From positions 6,697,533-6,761,532 of the forward strand of contig NZ_KB913037.1 in NCBI RefSeq assembly GCF_000384295.1: a stretch of 64,000 nucleotides of DNA. The letters run 5' to 3'. The notes under the pieces were generated by a model, which was not told the DNA's origin, did not search any database, and saw only the letters and a program-made list of their open reading frames with translations. The number at the start of each line of letters is the position of its first letter. The first letter of the stretch is position 1. The position numbers and the translations under genes are program-made. Below, piece by piece: positions 18,167 through 26,653 of the stretch. This DNA comes from Amycolatopsis balhimycina FH 1894 (lineage in GTDB: Bacteria > Actinomycetota > Actinomycetes > Mycobacteriales > Pseudonocardiaceae).

Positions 18167-20839
18167 ATGCGTCAGAACCGCCCTCGCACGCTATCCCAGC
18201 GCCTTGCCCGCGCAGCGCTGGCCGGCGCCACACTCCTCGCGATCATCGGCACGGTACAACCCGCCGCCGCAGGACAGCCGGCCGTCGCACCACAGCCGGC
18301 CGTCGCGGCCGCAGCTGCCGGCGCCGCCGCGATCGCCTCGGTCGACCTGGCCGGGACGTGGAGTTTCACGCCGACGGGTCGGGGGGCGACCTCGATCACC
18401 GTGCCCGGCGGCGGCTGGTACAAGCAGGGCTTCACCGACGTGAACGAGGCGGTGTACTCGCGCACCATCACCGTGCCCGACTCGGGTCAGCCGCAGTCGA
18501 CGTGGATCGAGTTCGGGGCAGTCAATCACCAGGCGACGCTGTCGGTCGACGGCCGGGTGGTGGCGACGCAGACCACGTCGTTCACGCCGTCGAATTTCGA
18601 CATCACCGCCTACGCGGCCCCCGGTAGCACCCACACGATCAGCGTCGCCGTGAAGGGCCGCGGCGCGTTGAAGGCATCCAACGGCCGGTACCTGGTGCCC
18701 GACGCCGCCGACTGGTCCGAGGCGGTACCGCAGGGGATCTTCCGGTCCGCGTTCCTGCGGACGTACCCGGCGGTGTCCGTCAGCGACACATTCGTGCGTA
18801 CGTCGGTGGCGAACAAGACGTTGAGCTACGACGTGTCGGTGCGCAACACGTCGGGCAGTTCCCGGTCGGTGACGTTGACCGGGTCGCTGTCGTCCGGCAA
18901 CGGAACGGCTTTCAGCTATCCGGAACTGCCCAGCCGTACGGTCACCGTGGCGGCCCACTCGACCGCGACCGTGACCGTCGGGCCGGTCGCGTGGAACCTC
19001 GACAGCACCTCGTACTGGTGGCCCAACGTGCCGTACCGGCCGGGGTACCGGGCGCAGCTGCACGGGCTGACGGTGCAGGCCGTCGCCGATGACGGGCACA
19101 CCAGCGACGCCACCTACCGGTTCGGGTTCCGGGAGGCCACCCAGAACGGTGACTACTACTACCTCAACGGCGTGCGCGTGAACTTCCGCGGCGACAACCT
19201 CCAGGGTGCCGACTACGACCGGATCAACAACGGCGGCAAGGGCGACGCTTACGACACCCTGCCCGGCTTCCTGCCCCCGTCGCCCGGCGACGGCGGCTGG
19301 CCGCAGGCGGTCGACAACTACCAGCGGCTCAACTACAACGTCGTGCGGATCCACCAGGAGCCGGCCAGCCCGTACATGCTCGACGTCGCCGACGAGATGG
19401 GCCTGATGGTCATCGGCGAGACCGCGATTCGCGGCTCCTCCGGCAAGCAGGATTGGATCGCCGGGCACGACAACATGGTCAACCACGCCCGTGCGCTGGT
19501 CCTGCGCGACCGCAACCACCCCGCGGTCATCCGCTGGAGCCAGGCCAACGAGCCGAACCAGAGCGGCCAGGATTCCGAACAGTTCGAGAAGGACCTGTAC
19601 GCGGCGATCAACGGCAACGATGGCACCCGGCCGGTCATTGCCGAGGTGGGCGTCGACGGGAATCTCAACGGGTATCCCGGGATGACTTACGCCAACTTCG
19701 CGGTGATCCCGCACTATGTCGACGGCTTCGGCAGGTACGGGGAGGGCCTGAAAACCGGGAACGGGCGGCCCGACGGCGAGGGCGAGTACATCTGGCCGGC
19801 CTGCAACAACAAGCAGGGCTTCGAGTGGTTCGCCACGGCAACCCTGGCCAAGCGCGGCAAGAACGCCACCGACCTGCGTCCGTACACGCTGCTGTCCGCC
19901 TGGGCCGGTGTCGTGCCCGGAGTGCGGACCACCGACTTCACCCCGGAGGAGGGCGGTCACCCCATCTACGGCGCGGACAACCTCCCGGACCCCTGGAGCA
20001 ACCCGCAGATCCAGCGCGTGCAGGCGGCGTTCAACCCGGTGGCCGCGGTCGACCTGCCGTTCTGGTCGGCCTCCGGCGCTTCGGACGCCAACGGCACCTT
20101 CCCCCTGCCGCAGGCCGTGCCCAGCTACGCCCGGAACGCCACGGTCACCCGCACCATCACCGTCTTCAACGACGACTTCGCCGACACTTCGGTGGGTTTC
20201 ACCTGGACGGCGCGGCTCGACGCGCCGGACGGCGCGGTCGTCGCGTCCGGAAGCACGACCCTGACCGTCCCGCTCGGCTCGCGGGTCACCCAGCCGGTGT
20301 CCTTCACCACCCCGGCCACCGGCAACCGCGTGTACCTGCAGCTGTCGACCACGAAGTCCGGTATCCCCGTCTTCACCGACGCGGTGGAGTACTTCAACCT
20401 CGCCGGAGGCGGCGGAGACGGACCCGCACCGGGCACTTACCGCATCGTCAACCGCAACAGCGGCAAGCCGCTCGCTGTCGCGGGCAACTCCACCGCGGAC
20501 GGTGCCAAGGTGGTCCAGCAGAGCGGCACCGCCACTTGGACCGTCGCCACGACCTCCGACGGCTCCTACACCCTCCAGTACGTCCCGAGCGGAAAGGTGC
20601 TCGACGTCAACGCCAACAGCAGCACGGCCGGGCTGCAACTGCAGCAGTGGACGGCCAACGGCGGCACCAACCAGATGTGGTACCTGCGGTCCACCGGCAA
20701 CGGCTACTACACCATCGTCAGCCACGACAGCGGACTGGTGGCGGACGTCAACGGTGCGGCGACGAGTGACGGGGCGCAGGTCGTGCAGTGGGCCGCCAAC
20801 GGTGGGGCCAACCAGCAGTGGCAACTGAACCGGGCCTGA
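18167..20839 (+). CDS. Secreted glycoside hydrolase family 2 enzyme with ricin-type lectin tail
   Basis: An 890-residue exported enzyme. A signal peptide (RLARAALAGATLLAIIG, cleavage near AAAG) is followed by a jelly-roll sugar-binding domain (about 55-200), an immunoglobulin-like domain (about 205-320) and a TIM barrel from NFRGDNLQGADYDR. NEP in SQANEPN contains the acid/base Glu; a nucleophile Glu is not obvious to me. A C-terminal ricin B-type beta-trefoil (about 760-890) has three QxW-like repeats (QLQQWTANGG, QVVQWAANGG). The start ATG 18167 has AAAGGGG upstream. It probably acts on plant or fungal beta-glycans as a galactosidase, mannosidase or glucuronidase. Confidence 0.88.
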   Translation: MRQNRPRTLSQRLARAALAGATLLAIIGTVQPAAAGQPAVAPQPAVAAAAAGAAAIASVDLAGTWSFTPTGRGATSITVPGGGWYKQGFTDVNEAVYSRTITVPDSGQPQSTWIEFGAVNHQATLSVDGRVVATQTTSFTPSNFDITAYAAPGSTHTISVAVKGRGALKASNGRYLVPDAADWSEAVPQGIFRSAFLRTYPAVSVSDTFVRTSVANKTLSYDVSVRNTSGSSRSVTLTGSLSSGNGTAFSYPELPSRTVTVAAHSTATVTVGPVAWNLDSTSYWWPNVPYRPGYRAQLHGLTVQAVADDGHTSDATYRFGFREATQNGDYYYLNGVRVNFRGDNLQGADYDRINNGGKGDAYDTLPGFLPPSPGDGGWPQAVDNYQRLNYNVVRIHQEPASPYMLDVADEMGLMVIGETAIRGSSGKQDWIAGHDNMVNHARALVLRDRNHPAVIRWSQANEPNQSGQDSEQFEKDLYAAINGNDGTRPVIAEVGVDGNLNGYPGMTYANFAVIPHYVDGFGRYGEGLKTGNGRPDGEGEYIWPACNNKQGFEWFATATLAKRGKNATDLRPYTLLSAWAGVVPGVRTTDFTPEEGGHPIYGADNLPDPWSNPQIQRVQAAFNPVAAVDLPFWSASGASDANGTFPLPQAVPSYARNATVTRTITVFNDDFADTSVGFTWTARLDAPDGAVVASGSTTLTVPLGSRVTQPVSFTTPATGNRVYLQLSTTKSGIPVFTDAVEYFNLAGGGGDGPAPGTYRIVNRNSGKPLAVAGNSTADGAKVVQQSGTATWTVATTSDGSYTLQYVPSGKVLDVNANSSTAGLQLQQWTANGGTNQMWYLRSTGNGYYTIVSHDSGLVADVNGAATSDGAQVVQWAANGGANQQWQLNRA

Positions 20840-20854
20840 CCGGACGGCCCGGTT
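20828..20854 (+). terminator. Terminator overlapping the GH2 stop
   Basis: AACCGGGCC and GGCCCGGTT form a perfect 9-bp stem around the stop codon, with a 9-base loop. Bases 20855-21170 hold nothing that I can identify. Confidence 0.6.
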
Positions 20855-21169
20855 ATCGCCTGCTGCCGCGGCGTCGACGCTATACGACCATTCGACCCGA
20901 CGCCCCGTCAGTAGTGCGTCGCCTTCCTCGCCCGCCTCACCCGGATCTGGCTCGCTTTCCCACGACACGTCTGCGGTCCCCGCCGGCAGAGTCGCCAACG
21001 CCGTCACCGAGTGTGGTCGACAGGGGGCGGGTGGCGCCGGTTGTCCCCTCTTCGCCACGGCGGAGGTCACCCGCCAGCGAGCCGAGACCGGCGGGAACAC
21101 CGCACCGCTGCGGCGCCGAGGGTGGGGTAGTGCTCCAGTTTTGCCCCAGCATGAGCACAAGATCACGCC

Positions 21170-21301
21170 GTAAGACGATCACTGAAGATCGAAGCGGGAA
21201 TGCAGAAAACCCCTCCGACCAGCCGGTACGGCTGAAACGAAGGGGTTCGTCTCGATGTGGAGCTAAGGGGACTCGAACCCCTGACCCCCTCACTGTCAGT
21301 G
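21170..21301 (-). other. Truncated tRNA-Ala 3' end plus terminator (att remnant 2)
   Basis: Bases 21257-21295 are identical to the 3' part of the intact tRNA-Ala gene at 57485-57523 (39 bases covering acceptor strand, T-arm and variable loop), and the match nearly continues to 21301. The left flank is also homologous: both places have GATCACT.AAGATCGA and an AACCCCTCCGA / CGAAGGGGTT hairpin. Beyond the anticodon-stem region the sequence changes abruptly. This is what a tRNA-targeting integrative element leaves at its far end. Confidence 0.8.
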
Positions 21302-21345
21302 CCCCAGTAAAATTAGTGAGAGAAATGGCCGTGCTGGATCGAACA
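21300..21345. repeat. Post-att repeat, copy 1
   Basis: GTGCCCCAGTAAAATTAGTG and the following bases to a TCGAACA motif align with 36916-36966. The minus strand is the kind of sequence seen at the tail of integrase genes. It abuts att remnant 2. Confidence 0.5.
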
Positions 21346-21468
21346 TCCTGCGCACCCGGCAAGCGACACGGGGCTTGGAGCCACGGAGCACTACAACGCC
21401 GAGCAAGGCCGTGTAGCCAGCCCACTCTCATGAGCGGCGTCGTTTGAGGGCTTTTCCCGGGTTGAGGT

Positions 21469-21507
21469 GCCGCAGAGAGCGGCTCGCCGGGACGCACGCT
21501 CTGCGGC
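21469..21507. terminator. Inverted repeat
   Basis: GCCGCAGAG and CTCTGCGGC form a 9-bp stem with a 21-base loop. It could be a terminator for the leftward remnants to its right. Confidence 0.4.
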
Positions 21508-21612
21508 ATGAGCGGATGCGGTGACATGACGGCAACCGTCGGTGAGCCGTGCGATCAGATCTAGCCCTGTAGTACTAGCCGGGTGCCCGTCGCAGCCGCG
21601 TGCCCGGAAACG

Positions 21613-21921
21613 CTACCGGGACGGGCGAAGGACCGGGATCGTGCGGTCGAGACCCCGCAGGGCCAGCGGGCGGAGGATCGCGCGCTGCCGGGCGACCAGC
21701 GCGAACTTCACTCCGGGCCGGTGTGCGTGCTTGGCCTGTGCGCCCAGCAGGTCCAGGACGCGGGCCGAGTAGAAGGACACGGCGGTCAGGTCCACGCGCG
21801 GGGCTACGGGCCACAATCAGAGTTCGCCCGGCACGAGCCGGCGAAGCCGGGGAAGGTCGGACAGGTCGAGGCCCCCGGCCAGGGCGATCACGATCGACTT
21901 CTCGGTGCGGGTCACGGTCAT
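21613..21921 (-). pseudogene. STAS-domain (anti-sigma antagonist-like) gene, frameshifted
   Basis: A 5' piece (34 codons from ATG 21921: IVIALAGGLDLSDLPRL) ends at a TGA, and the next frame continues with VDLTAVSFYSARVLDLLGAQ and then VKFALVARQRAILRPLALRG. Together they make a SpoIIAA-like STAS domain: beta-strand, the D-LT-VSFYSA segment where a phosphorylatable Ser/Thr normally lies, and the LRPLALRGLD helix. A one-base shift separates the pieces. An intact version would take part in partner switching with an anti-sigma kinase. Confidence 0.7.
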
Positions 21922-22039
21922 TGCGGGACGGCCGGCAGGGCGCACGACGGTCAGGCGCGATGGCGGGCATTGGTGTGCATAGTGTTCGTTCCCTCCTCAT
22001 AGTTCACCCCGCCAAAGAAATCCGTCGCCGGGCATTCCT

Positions 22040-22464
22040 GAAATTGCCCGTCCCAGCGGGACAAATTCAACATACCTAATGTTTCGACAAAACCGAAGAA
22101 TCAACAGAAGTGAACCATAAGCGCAGATCAAGCGCACTCCCGCACTGCTAGCCCAACTGATTCGACTGAACGGACGAGTGACAATCCAAAGCTATCCTGC
22201 TAGCGTGTTCCGTGGAGCACCTTCGCCGAAATTAAAGCATCTCACAACGATTGCTGCTCGGCCAATAGTAAGTTAGAGCAAAATAGTGATCGGAGGACTA
22301 GTTTCTGTAAAAACTGGCCTTTCCTGGCCACTGTCAGGTCCCAGTCGAATCCTTCGTTGGCTGCTTCGCGGCCGACACCCGCCGCTTCGGCCGGGGCGGG
22401 CGCGACGCCCTTCTGCACGGGCGTCGCCGCCGCTGAGCAGGGGGATCCGAACACGAGGAGAAGC
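22040..22464 (+). promoter_or_regulatory. AT-rich upstream region of the S1 peptidase
   Basis: Bases 22040-22310 are notably AT-richer than the surroundings and contain no gene that I can support. Just before the peptidase, GCGACGCCC (22403-22411) pairs with GGGCGTCGC (22420-22428). This hairpin lies 37 bases ahead of the start codon and may be a 5' leader structure or a stray terminator. CGAGGAGAA at about 22455 is the ribosome site. Confidence 0.45.
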
Positions 22465-23559
22465 ATGAAAGCCATGAAACTCATCGCTGCCGCAACCGCT
22501 GTCACGGTGGTGGCAGCGACTTTCGCAGACGTCCCGTCGGCTGAGGCAGCCCTACCGAATTCCGAGATGGTCGCGGCGATGCAGCGCGACCTCGGCCTCA
22601 CTCACGGCCAAGTGCTCGTCCGGTTCGCGAGCGAAGACGCCGCGACCAAGGTCAGCGCGGTGCTGGAGAAGGCGCTCGGCGAGCGTATCAGCGGTACCAG
22701 CTTCGACGCGGCGACCGGCAAGTCCCGGGTCGCGGTAACCGATCCGGCGCTCGTCGACCGGATACGCGCGGCCGGCGCCGAAGCACAGGTCGTCCGGTTC
22801 AGCGCACGCCAGCTCGACTCGATCGTGCAGACGTTCAACGCCCGCGAGAAGGCCGCGCCCAAGGCCGTCACCGGCTGGGGAATCGACACCGTGAACAACC
22901 GGATCACCTTGCGTGTCCTGACCGGACAACGGAGCGCCGCGGACGCGTTCGTCCGACAGTCCGGTGTGGACACTGCGGCGGTAGCCGTGGCGGAAACCCC
23001 GGCCGCACCCAAGCCGTATTACGACGTGCTCGGTGGCGACGCCTACTATATCGGCGGTTCGGCCCGCTGCTCAGTTGGATTTGCGGTGAACGGCGGCTTC
23101 CTCACCGCGGGCCACTGCGCGGCGCTCACCGGCGGCGGTGCGGTGTCCGGCTACAACCATGCCGCCATGGGCTCGTTCTCCACTTACCGCTTCCCTGGCG
23201 ATGACTACGCGTACGTGCAGGTCAACAGCGACTGGACCCCGGTCGGCCGGATCAACACGGGCCAGCGTGTAGGCCCTCCCAGCGACCTCCCGGTCGGCAC
23301 TTCGGTGTGCAAGTCCGGTTCCACCACCGGCTGGACCTGTGGCACGATCCAGGCCAAGAACCAGACCGTGCGCTATCCGGAAGGCACCGTGACCGGCATG
23401 GTGCTTACCGACGTCCGGTCCGACCACGGCGACTCCGGCGGTCCGTACATCAGCAGGTCCATGCCGCAGGGCCTGCTTTCCGGCGGCGATACCGTCAACA
23501 GCTACTACTACCCAATAAACGCCGCGCTCGCGGCGACCGGCACCCAACTCGTTCACTGA
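22465..23559 (+). CDS. Secreted chymotrypsin-like serine protease (S1, streptogrisin/alpha-lytic type)
   Basis: A 364-residue preproenzyme: signal peptide (KLIAAATAVTVVAATFADV), a pro-region to about residue 183 with the alpha-lytic pro-domain feel (VDRIRAAGAEAQVVRFSARQ), then the mature protease beginning near YYDVLGGDAYYIGG. Catalytic triad: His217 in TAGHC, Asp247 in PGDDYAYV, Ser324 in GDSGGP. Cys202/Cys218 and Cys282/Cys292 fit the usual disulphides. It acts outside the cell on proteins. It is followed by mobile-element debris. Confidence 0.93.
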   Translation: MKAMKLIAAATAVTVVAATFADVPSAEAALPNSEMVAAMQRDLGLTHGQVLVRFASEDAATKVSAVLEKALGERISGTSFDAATGKSRVAVTDPALVDRIRAAGAEAQVVRFSARQLDSIVQTFNAREKAAPKAVTGWGIDTVNNRITLRVLTGQRSAADAFVRQSGVDTAAVAVAETPAAPKPYYDVLGGDAYYIGGSARCSVGFAVNGGFLTAGHCAALTGGGAVSGYNHAAMGSFSTYRFPGDDYAYVQVNSDWTPVGRINTGQRVGPPSDLPVGTSVCKSGSTTGWTCGTIQAKNQTVRYPEGTVTGMVLTDVRSDHGDSGGPYISRSMPQGLLSGGDTVNSYYYPINAALAATGTQLVH

Positions 23560-23574
23560 CCCGGCTCCGGGAGT

Positions 23575-23925
23575 ACCTGCACCCCCCACAGAAGCAGCAG
23601 GTGGCAACAGGAGGGGACCTGGCGGGAGAGGGCGTTCAACGCCGAGGACGCCCTCAAGGCCGCCAACGCGGAGATCCTCACCCAGCGCACCCGCATCGGC
23701 GAACTCCTCGGCCAGATCCGCGACCTGCAAGCCAAATGGACCGAAGAGGCCATCCAGCGGATCACCACCGAGAACACCACCCTCAAGCAACGCGTCCGCC
23801 AGCTCATCACCGACAACCGCACCCTGGAGGAACGCCTGACAGCCGCCCGCTCCAACCTGCGCTTCCAAGACCGCCGTGTCGCCGACCTGGAGGCCAAACT
23901 CGCCGATCCGACCACGCTGGCCTGA
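23575..23925 (+). pseudogene. DUF6262/TnpC-like coiled-coil protein, 5'-truncated
   Basis: An open frame without a start runs RERAFNAEDALKAANAEILT, then IQRITTENTTLKQRVRQL, and ends ADLEAKLADPTTLA. Long coiled coils like this form the C-terminus of the small accessory protein encoded beside paired tyrosine recombinases in Tn554-like elements. The N-terminal DNA-binding half is missing, cut at the end of the protease gene. A second scrap of such an element lies at 26010-26391. Confidence 0.6.
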
Positions 23926-24062
23926 GCACGATGCTCCGCTTCGCCCGAGCCCCAGCCGGCCACCGACCCTGGTGACCTGGCCATGTCCGCCTGCAAACGA
24001 ATGTTCCCAGCTAGTGTGTCGCGCCGTAAATTCGTTGACAGCGCGGCTGCGAGGGCGAGCGT

Positions 24063-24113
24063 CCTGAATGACTCATTCAGGTCTTCGGAGGTCCTGAATG
24101 AGTCATTCAAGAC
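24063..24113. repeat. Twin GAATGA-TCATTC palindromes
   Basis: CCTGAATGACTCATTCAGG (24063-24081) is a perfect 19-bp palindrome; a near copy follows at 24091-24113. From memory, such motifs are dispersed in Amycolatopsis intergenic DNA. Here the second copy supplies the stop codon of the DUF6461 gene. Confidence 0.75.
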
Positions 24114-24624
24114 CTTTGGCCGGGGCCGGCGAGCCTCGCCGGGGCTGAGCGAGCGCCCTGACTCCAGCGGCCCGAGCGCCAAACAACTTGCGACGCGCGA
24201 CACTAGGTACATACAGGTCCACATGCCGTGCCGGTTGGCCTGTTTTCCACGAGTCGGCGCCGGCTTCGAAGGCCGTTTTGACGCGGCCGTCGACGGCGTA
24301 GCTGAACCGGGTCAAAGCCTCGACGTTCCAGAAGGCGCTCACGGTTTCACCGAGCCGCGACACCCGGCGCAGAACCTCGGGCCGCGAGCCCTGAAAGCCG
24401 TTGACTTCGACCGCGATGACGTACTGGCCCCGACGGACCACGGCGACCGCATACGCCCCGTCGAGGTCGTTCCCCGCTTCCGCGGACGGGATGGTTCGGG
24501 CCTCGCCTGCGACCCCGCCGAAGCCGCGCACCACGGCGTCGACGTCCGTCGTTTTCACCATGGTCACGCAGGCGGCTTCACCCAGTGGGCTCGTCGACAG
24601 CCAGCCGAAATCATCCTCGGTCAC
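24103..24624 (-). CDS. DUF6461-family protein
   Basis: A 173-residue protein whose core matches the DUF6461 family: CVTMVKTTDVDAVVRGFGG, then VAVVRRGQYVIAVEVNGFQG, SRPEVLRRVS and SAFWNVEALTRFSYAVDGRV. Family members are small actinobacterial proteins of unknown role, sometimes in anti-phage or effector contexts. The GTG at 24624 follows AAAGGAGAA closely. The C-terminus (after about residue 125) runs into low-complexity sequence and the GAATGA palindrome, so it may have been extended or replaced. The region 24625-24893 holds no supported gene. Confidence 0.65.
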   Translation of the reverse strand: MTEDDFGWLSTSPLGEAACVTMVKTTDVDAVVRGFGGVAGEARTIPSAEAGNDLDGAYAVAVVRRGQYVIAVEVNGFQGSRPEVLRRVSRLGETVSAFWNVEALTRFSYAVDGRVKTAFEAGADSWKTGQPARHVDLYVPSVARRKLFGARAAGVRALAQPRRGSPAPAKGLE

Positions 24625-24893
24625 TTCTCCTTTGCAGTGGCCTGGATGGGAAGTTGCGAGGCGGCAAGCGGACGGCTGGATACGCTGTTCCGATTCCGGA
24701 CCTCGGTCTTCGACGTGACCTTCACGGTCGGTGCCGGCGAAGGTCTCGATGCCGTGGAGAACGTCGATGCCGAAGTTCGCTTGCTGGCTGAGGTGGAACG
24801 CCTCATATCTCAAGGAGAAGGAAAGTCGGTACGGCGGTATTGCGCAGCCGTTCATTGTGGCCGTTGGCAAGGGGCTGTCCGCGACGCCGTCGG

Positions 24894-25865
24894 TCAGTCC
24901 ACCTGCGCGACGGTGATCACGACGTTGCCGATTTTCTGCCCGGTCTCCACATACCGGTAGGCATCGACGATCTGGTCCAGTGCATACCGACGGTCGATGA
25001 CCGGCGTGAAGTCCCCGGACTCGATCAGCTCTCGCAGGTGGCGAACGATGGCCTGGTTGTCCCGCGGGAACGCGAACTTCACCCTTCTGCCGCGCAGCAG
25101 CGGAGTGACCAATGCCAAGATGAGGTTCTGACCCCAGGGCCCCAGCTCCGAGGACAGATATACGCCACCGGGTTTGAGCAGTCGTCTGCAGCGGCCGAAC
25201 GTGCTCTTGCCCACCGCGTCGAACACCGCGTCGTAGGTCTGCTCGTCCTCGGTGAAGTCCCCTGCCGTGTAGTCGACGACCCGGTCCGCGCCCAGGTGTT
25301 TCACCAGCGCCAGGCTCTCCGTGGCACACACTGCGGTCACGGTGACGTCGAGACTCTTCAGCAACTGCACGGCCGCCGAGCCGATCCCACCGGTCGCGCC
25401 GTAGACGAGGACGTCCTGTCCGGCCCGGGTCCCCGCGTGCCTGATGCACGCGAGCGCGTAGTGCGCCCCCTCGGTACCGGGAGCGGCCTGCTCGAAGGTC
25501 ACGCCCGCCGGCACGGTCGCGATCGACCCGTCCTCCGGCACCGGCAGGTACTCGGCATGCGCGCCGAACGCGCCCTCGTTGTACCCGAACACCCGGTCGC
25601 CGACCGAGAAGGACGTGACACCACGGCCGACCGCCTCGACCTCCCCGGCGAACTCGGTTCCCATGATCGTCCGCCGAGGCCGGGCGATGCCGGTGAGCAG
25701 TCGCATGAAGAAGGGCCTGGCCGCCCGGTAGGCGCAGTCCGTCCGGTTCACCGTCGTCGCGTGCACCCGGACGAGCACGTCCCGGTCCCCGACCGCCGGC
25801 CTGTCCACCTCGCGGATCCGAACGACCTCCGGCGGGCCGTACCTGGTGTGCACCGCAGCCTTCAT
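24894..25865 (-). CDS. Zinc-independent MDR NAD(P)-dependent oxidoreductase (quinone-oxidoreductase-like)
   Basis: A 323-residue medium-chain dehydrogenase/reductase. The GroES-like N-domain includes TVNRTDCAYR and GTEFAGEVEAVGRGV; the Rossmann domain has YGATGGIGSAAVQLL; the C-terminus ends in ALDQIVDAYRYVETGQKIGN. No Cys/His catalytic zinc set is seen, so reduction of quinones or enones with NADPH is likely. The start ATG 25865 (MKAAVH) follows GAGG. A perfect palindrome lies upstream, but its presumed TetR repressor is not adjacent. Confidence 0.88.
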   Translation of the reverse strand: MKAAVHTRYGPPEVVRIREVDRPAVGDRDVLVRVHATTVNRTDCAYRAARPFFMRLLTGIARPRRTIMGTEFAGEVEAVGRGVTSFSVGDRVFGYNEGAFGAHAEYLPVPEDGSIATVPAGVTFEQAAPGTEGAHYALACIRHAGTRAGQDVLVYGATGGIGSAAVQLLKSLDVTVTAVCATESLALVKHLGADRVVDYTAGDFTEDEQTYDAVFDAVGKSTFGRCRRLLKPGGVYLSSELGPWGQNLILALVTPLLRGRRVKFAFPRDNQAIVRHLRELIESGDFTPVIDRRYALDQIVDAYRYVETGQKIGNVVITVAQVD

Positions 25866-25890
25866 ACGAGACCTCTTCACACCTTCTCTG

Positions 25891-25905
25891 CCTTACGGCG
25901 TAAGG
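25891..25905. promoter_or_regulatory. TetR-type operator upstream of the MDR gene
   Basis: CCTTACGGCGTAAGG has perfect 7-bp arms around one central base, 26 bases before the start codon. The usual adjacent tetR gene is absent; in its place is recombinase debris, so it may have been lost. Confidence 0.65.
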
Positions 25906-26009
25906 TAAGCATATGTAGCGAGGTACAGGCAAGGGTTGAGGAAAGTTCAGTGGGTGGTGTGGGCGGAGCGCGCACTTGGCAAGACACCTGCTCTGCGGCG
26001 ATGACCCGG

Positions 26010-26391
26010 TATTGATTCTGGTGGAGCGGGGATGACGCGTGCCGTGACGTGGGCCAGTTCGCGGAGCTGATCGTTTTCGAGTGTCAGGCGTTGGGTCTGG
26101 GCGCAGGCGAGGTCCAGTTGGCATGGATGTGCTGGCGAGCAGCCAGGCGATGTCGTGTTGGCGGCGCCGCAGGCGGTGTGCCGGCAGAGTGGGAAGCGAC
26201 GCAGGATCGGCCAGGGCGTTCTCGGGCCGGTCCTGCGCGCGCTGCAGCGCGGCGGCGTTGCCGGGCGTGAGCGCCACGTTGGCGCATTCGATCGGATGGC
26301 ACCACGCTGGCGTCGGCACGGTGGACGCCGCGGCTCGAGACGGTGGTAGGCATCTCGCGGTGGCGGCGGTGAACACACAGGTCGCGTAGGT
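26010..26391 (-). pseudogene. Tn554-like recombinase tail and accessory protein scrap
   Basis: One frame gives TCVFTAATARCLPP, then CHPIECANVALTPGNAAAL and LPAHRLRRRQHDIAWLLAS. This is the Cys-rich C-terminal end I associate with tyrosine recombinases that travel with DUF6262 proteins. Further on another frame reads LACAQTQRLTLENDQLREL, a coil like that at 23575-23925 and typical of the accessory gene that follows. Both lack N-termini. The rest, to 26653, shows nothing supportable. Confidence 0.5.
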
Positions 26392-26653
26392 GCCGGGGTG
26401 GAGGGCCTGCCGCGGCCGGAATGACGCCTCGGACCGACGATCGACCGAGTCGAGTGACGCGCCGGTGCCCGGACCCCGGCAGGGCACCGGCCCCTCGAAC
26501 CTGCCGAGACGCCGGACACCGGCGATCGCCGAACGCATCCGAGCGTTCCGCATCACAGCGCCTACCGGTGAACGCATCCCGTTGACGGTCACCGTCGGTG
26601 CTGCTTTCTATCCCGTGATTCCCGCACCCATTCTGGACGCCTGACTCTGGCGG

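Noticed and set aside
18191..21166. A 991-codon open frame on the minus strand opposite the GH2 gene
   Set aside because: It is a high-GC antisense shadow: the plus strand encodes clear GH2 and ricin domains with a ribosome site, and the minus reading shows no domain.
24625..26592. Very long minus-strand frame running from the DUF6461 gene through the MDR region
   Set aside because: Codons 25870-24900 are opposite-phase to the real MDR gene on the same strand; only the DUF6461 end and the recombinase scrap within this frame look like protein.
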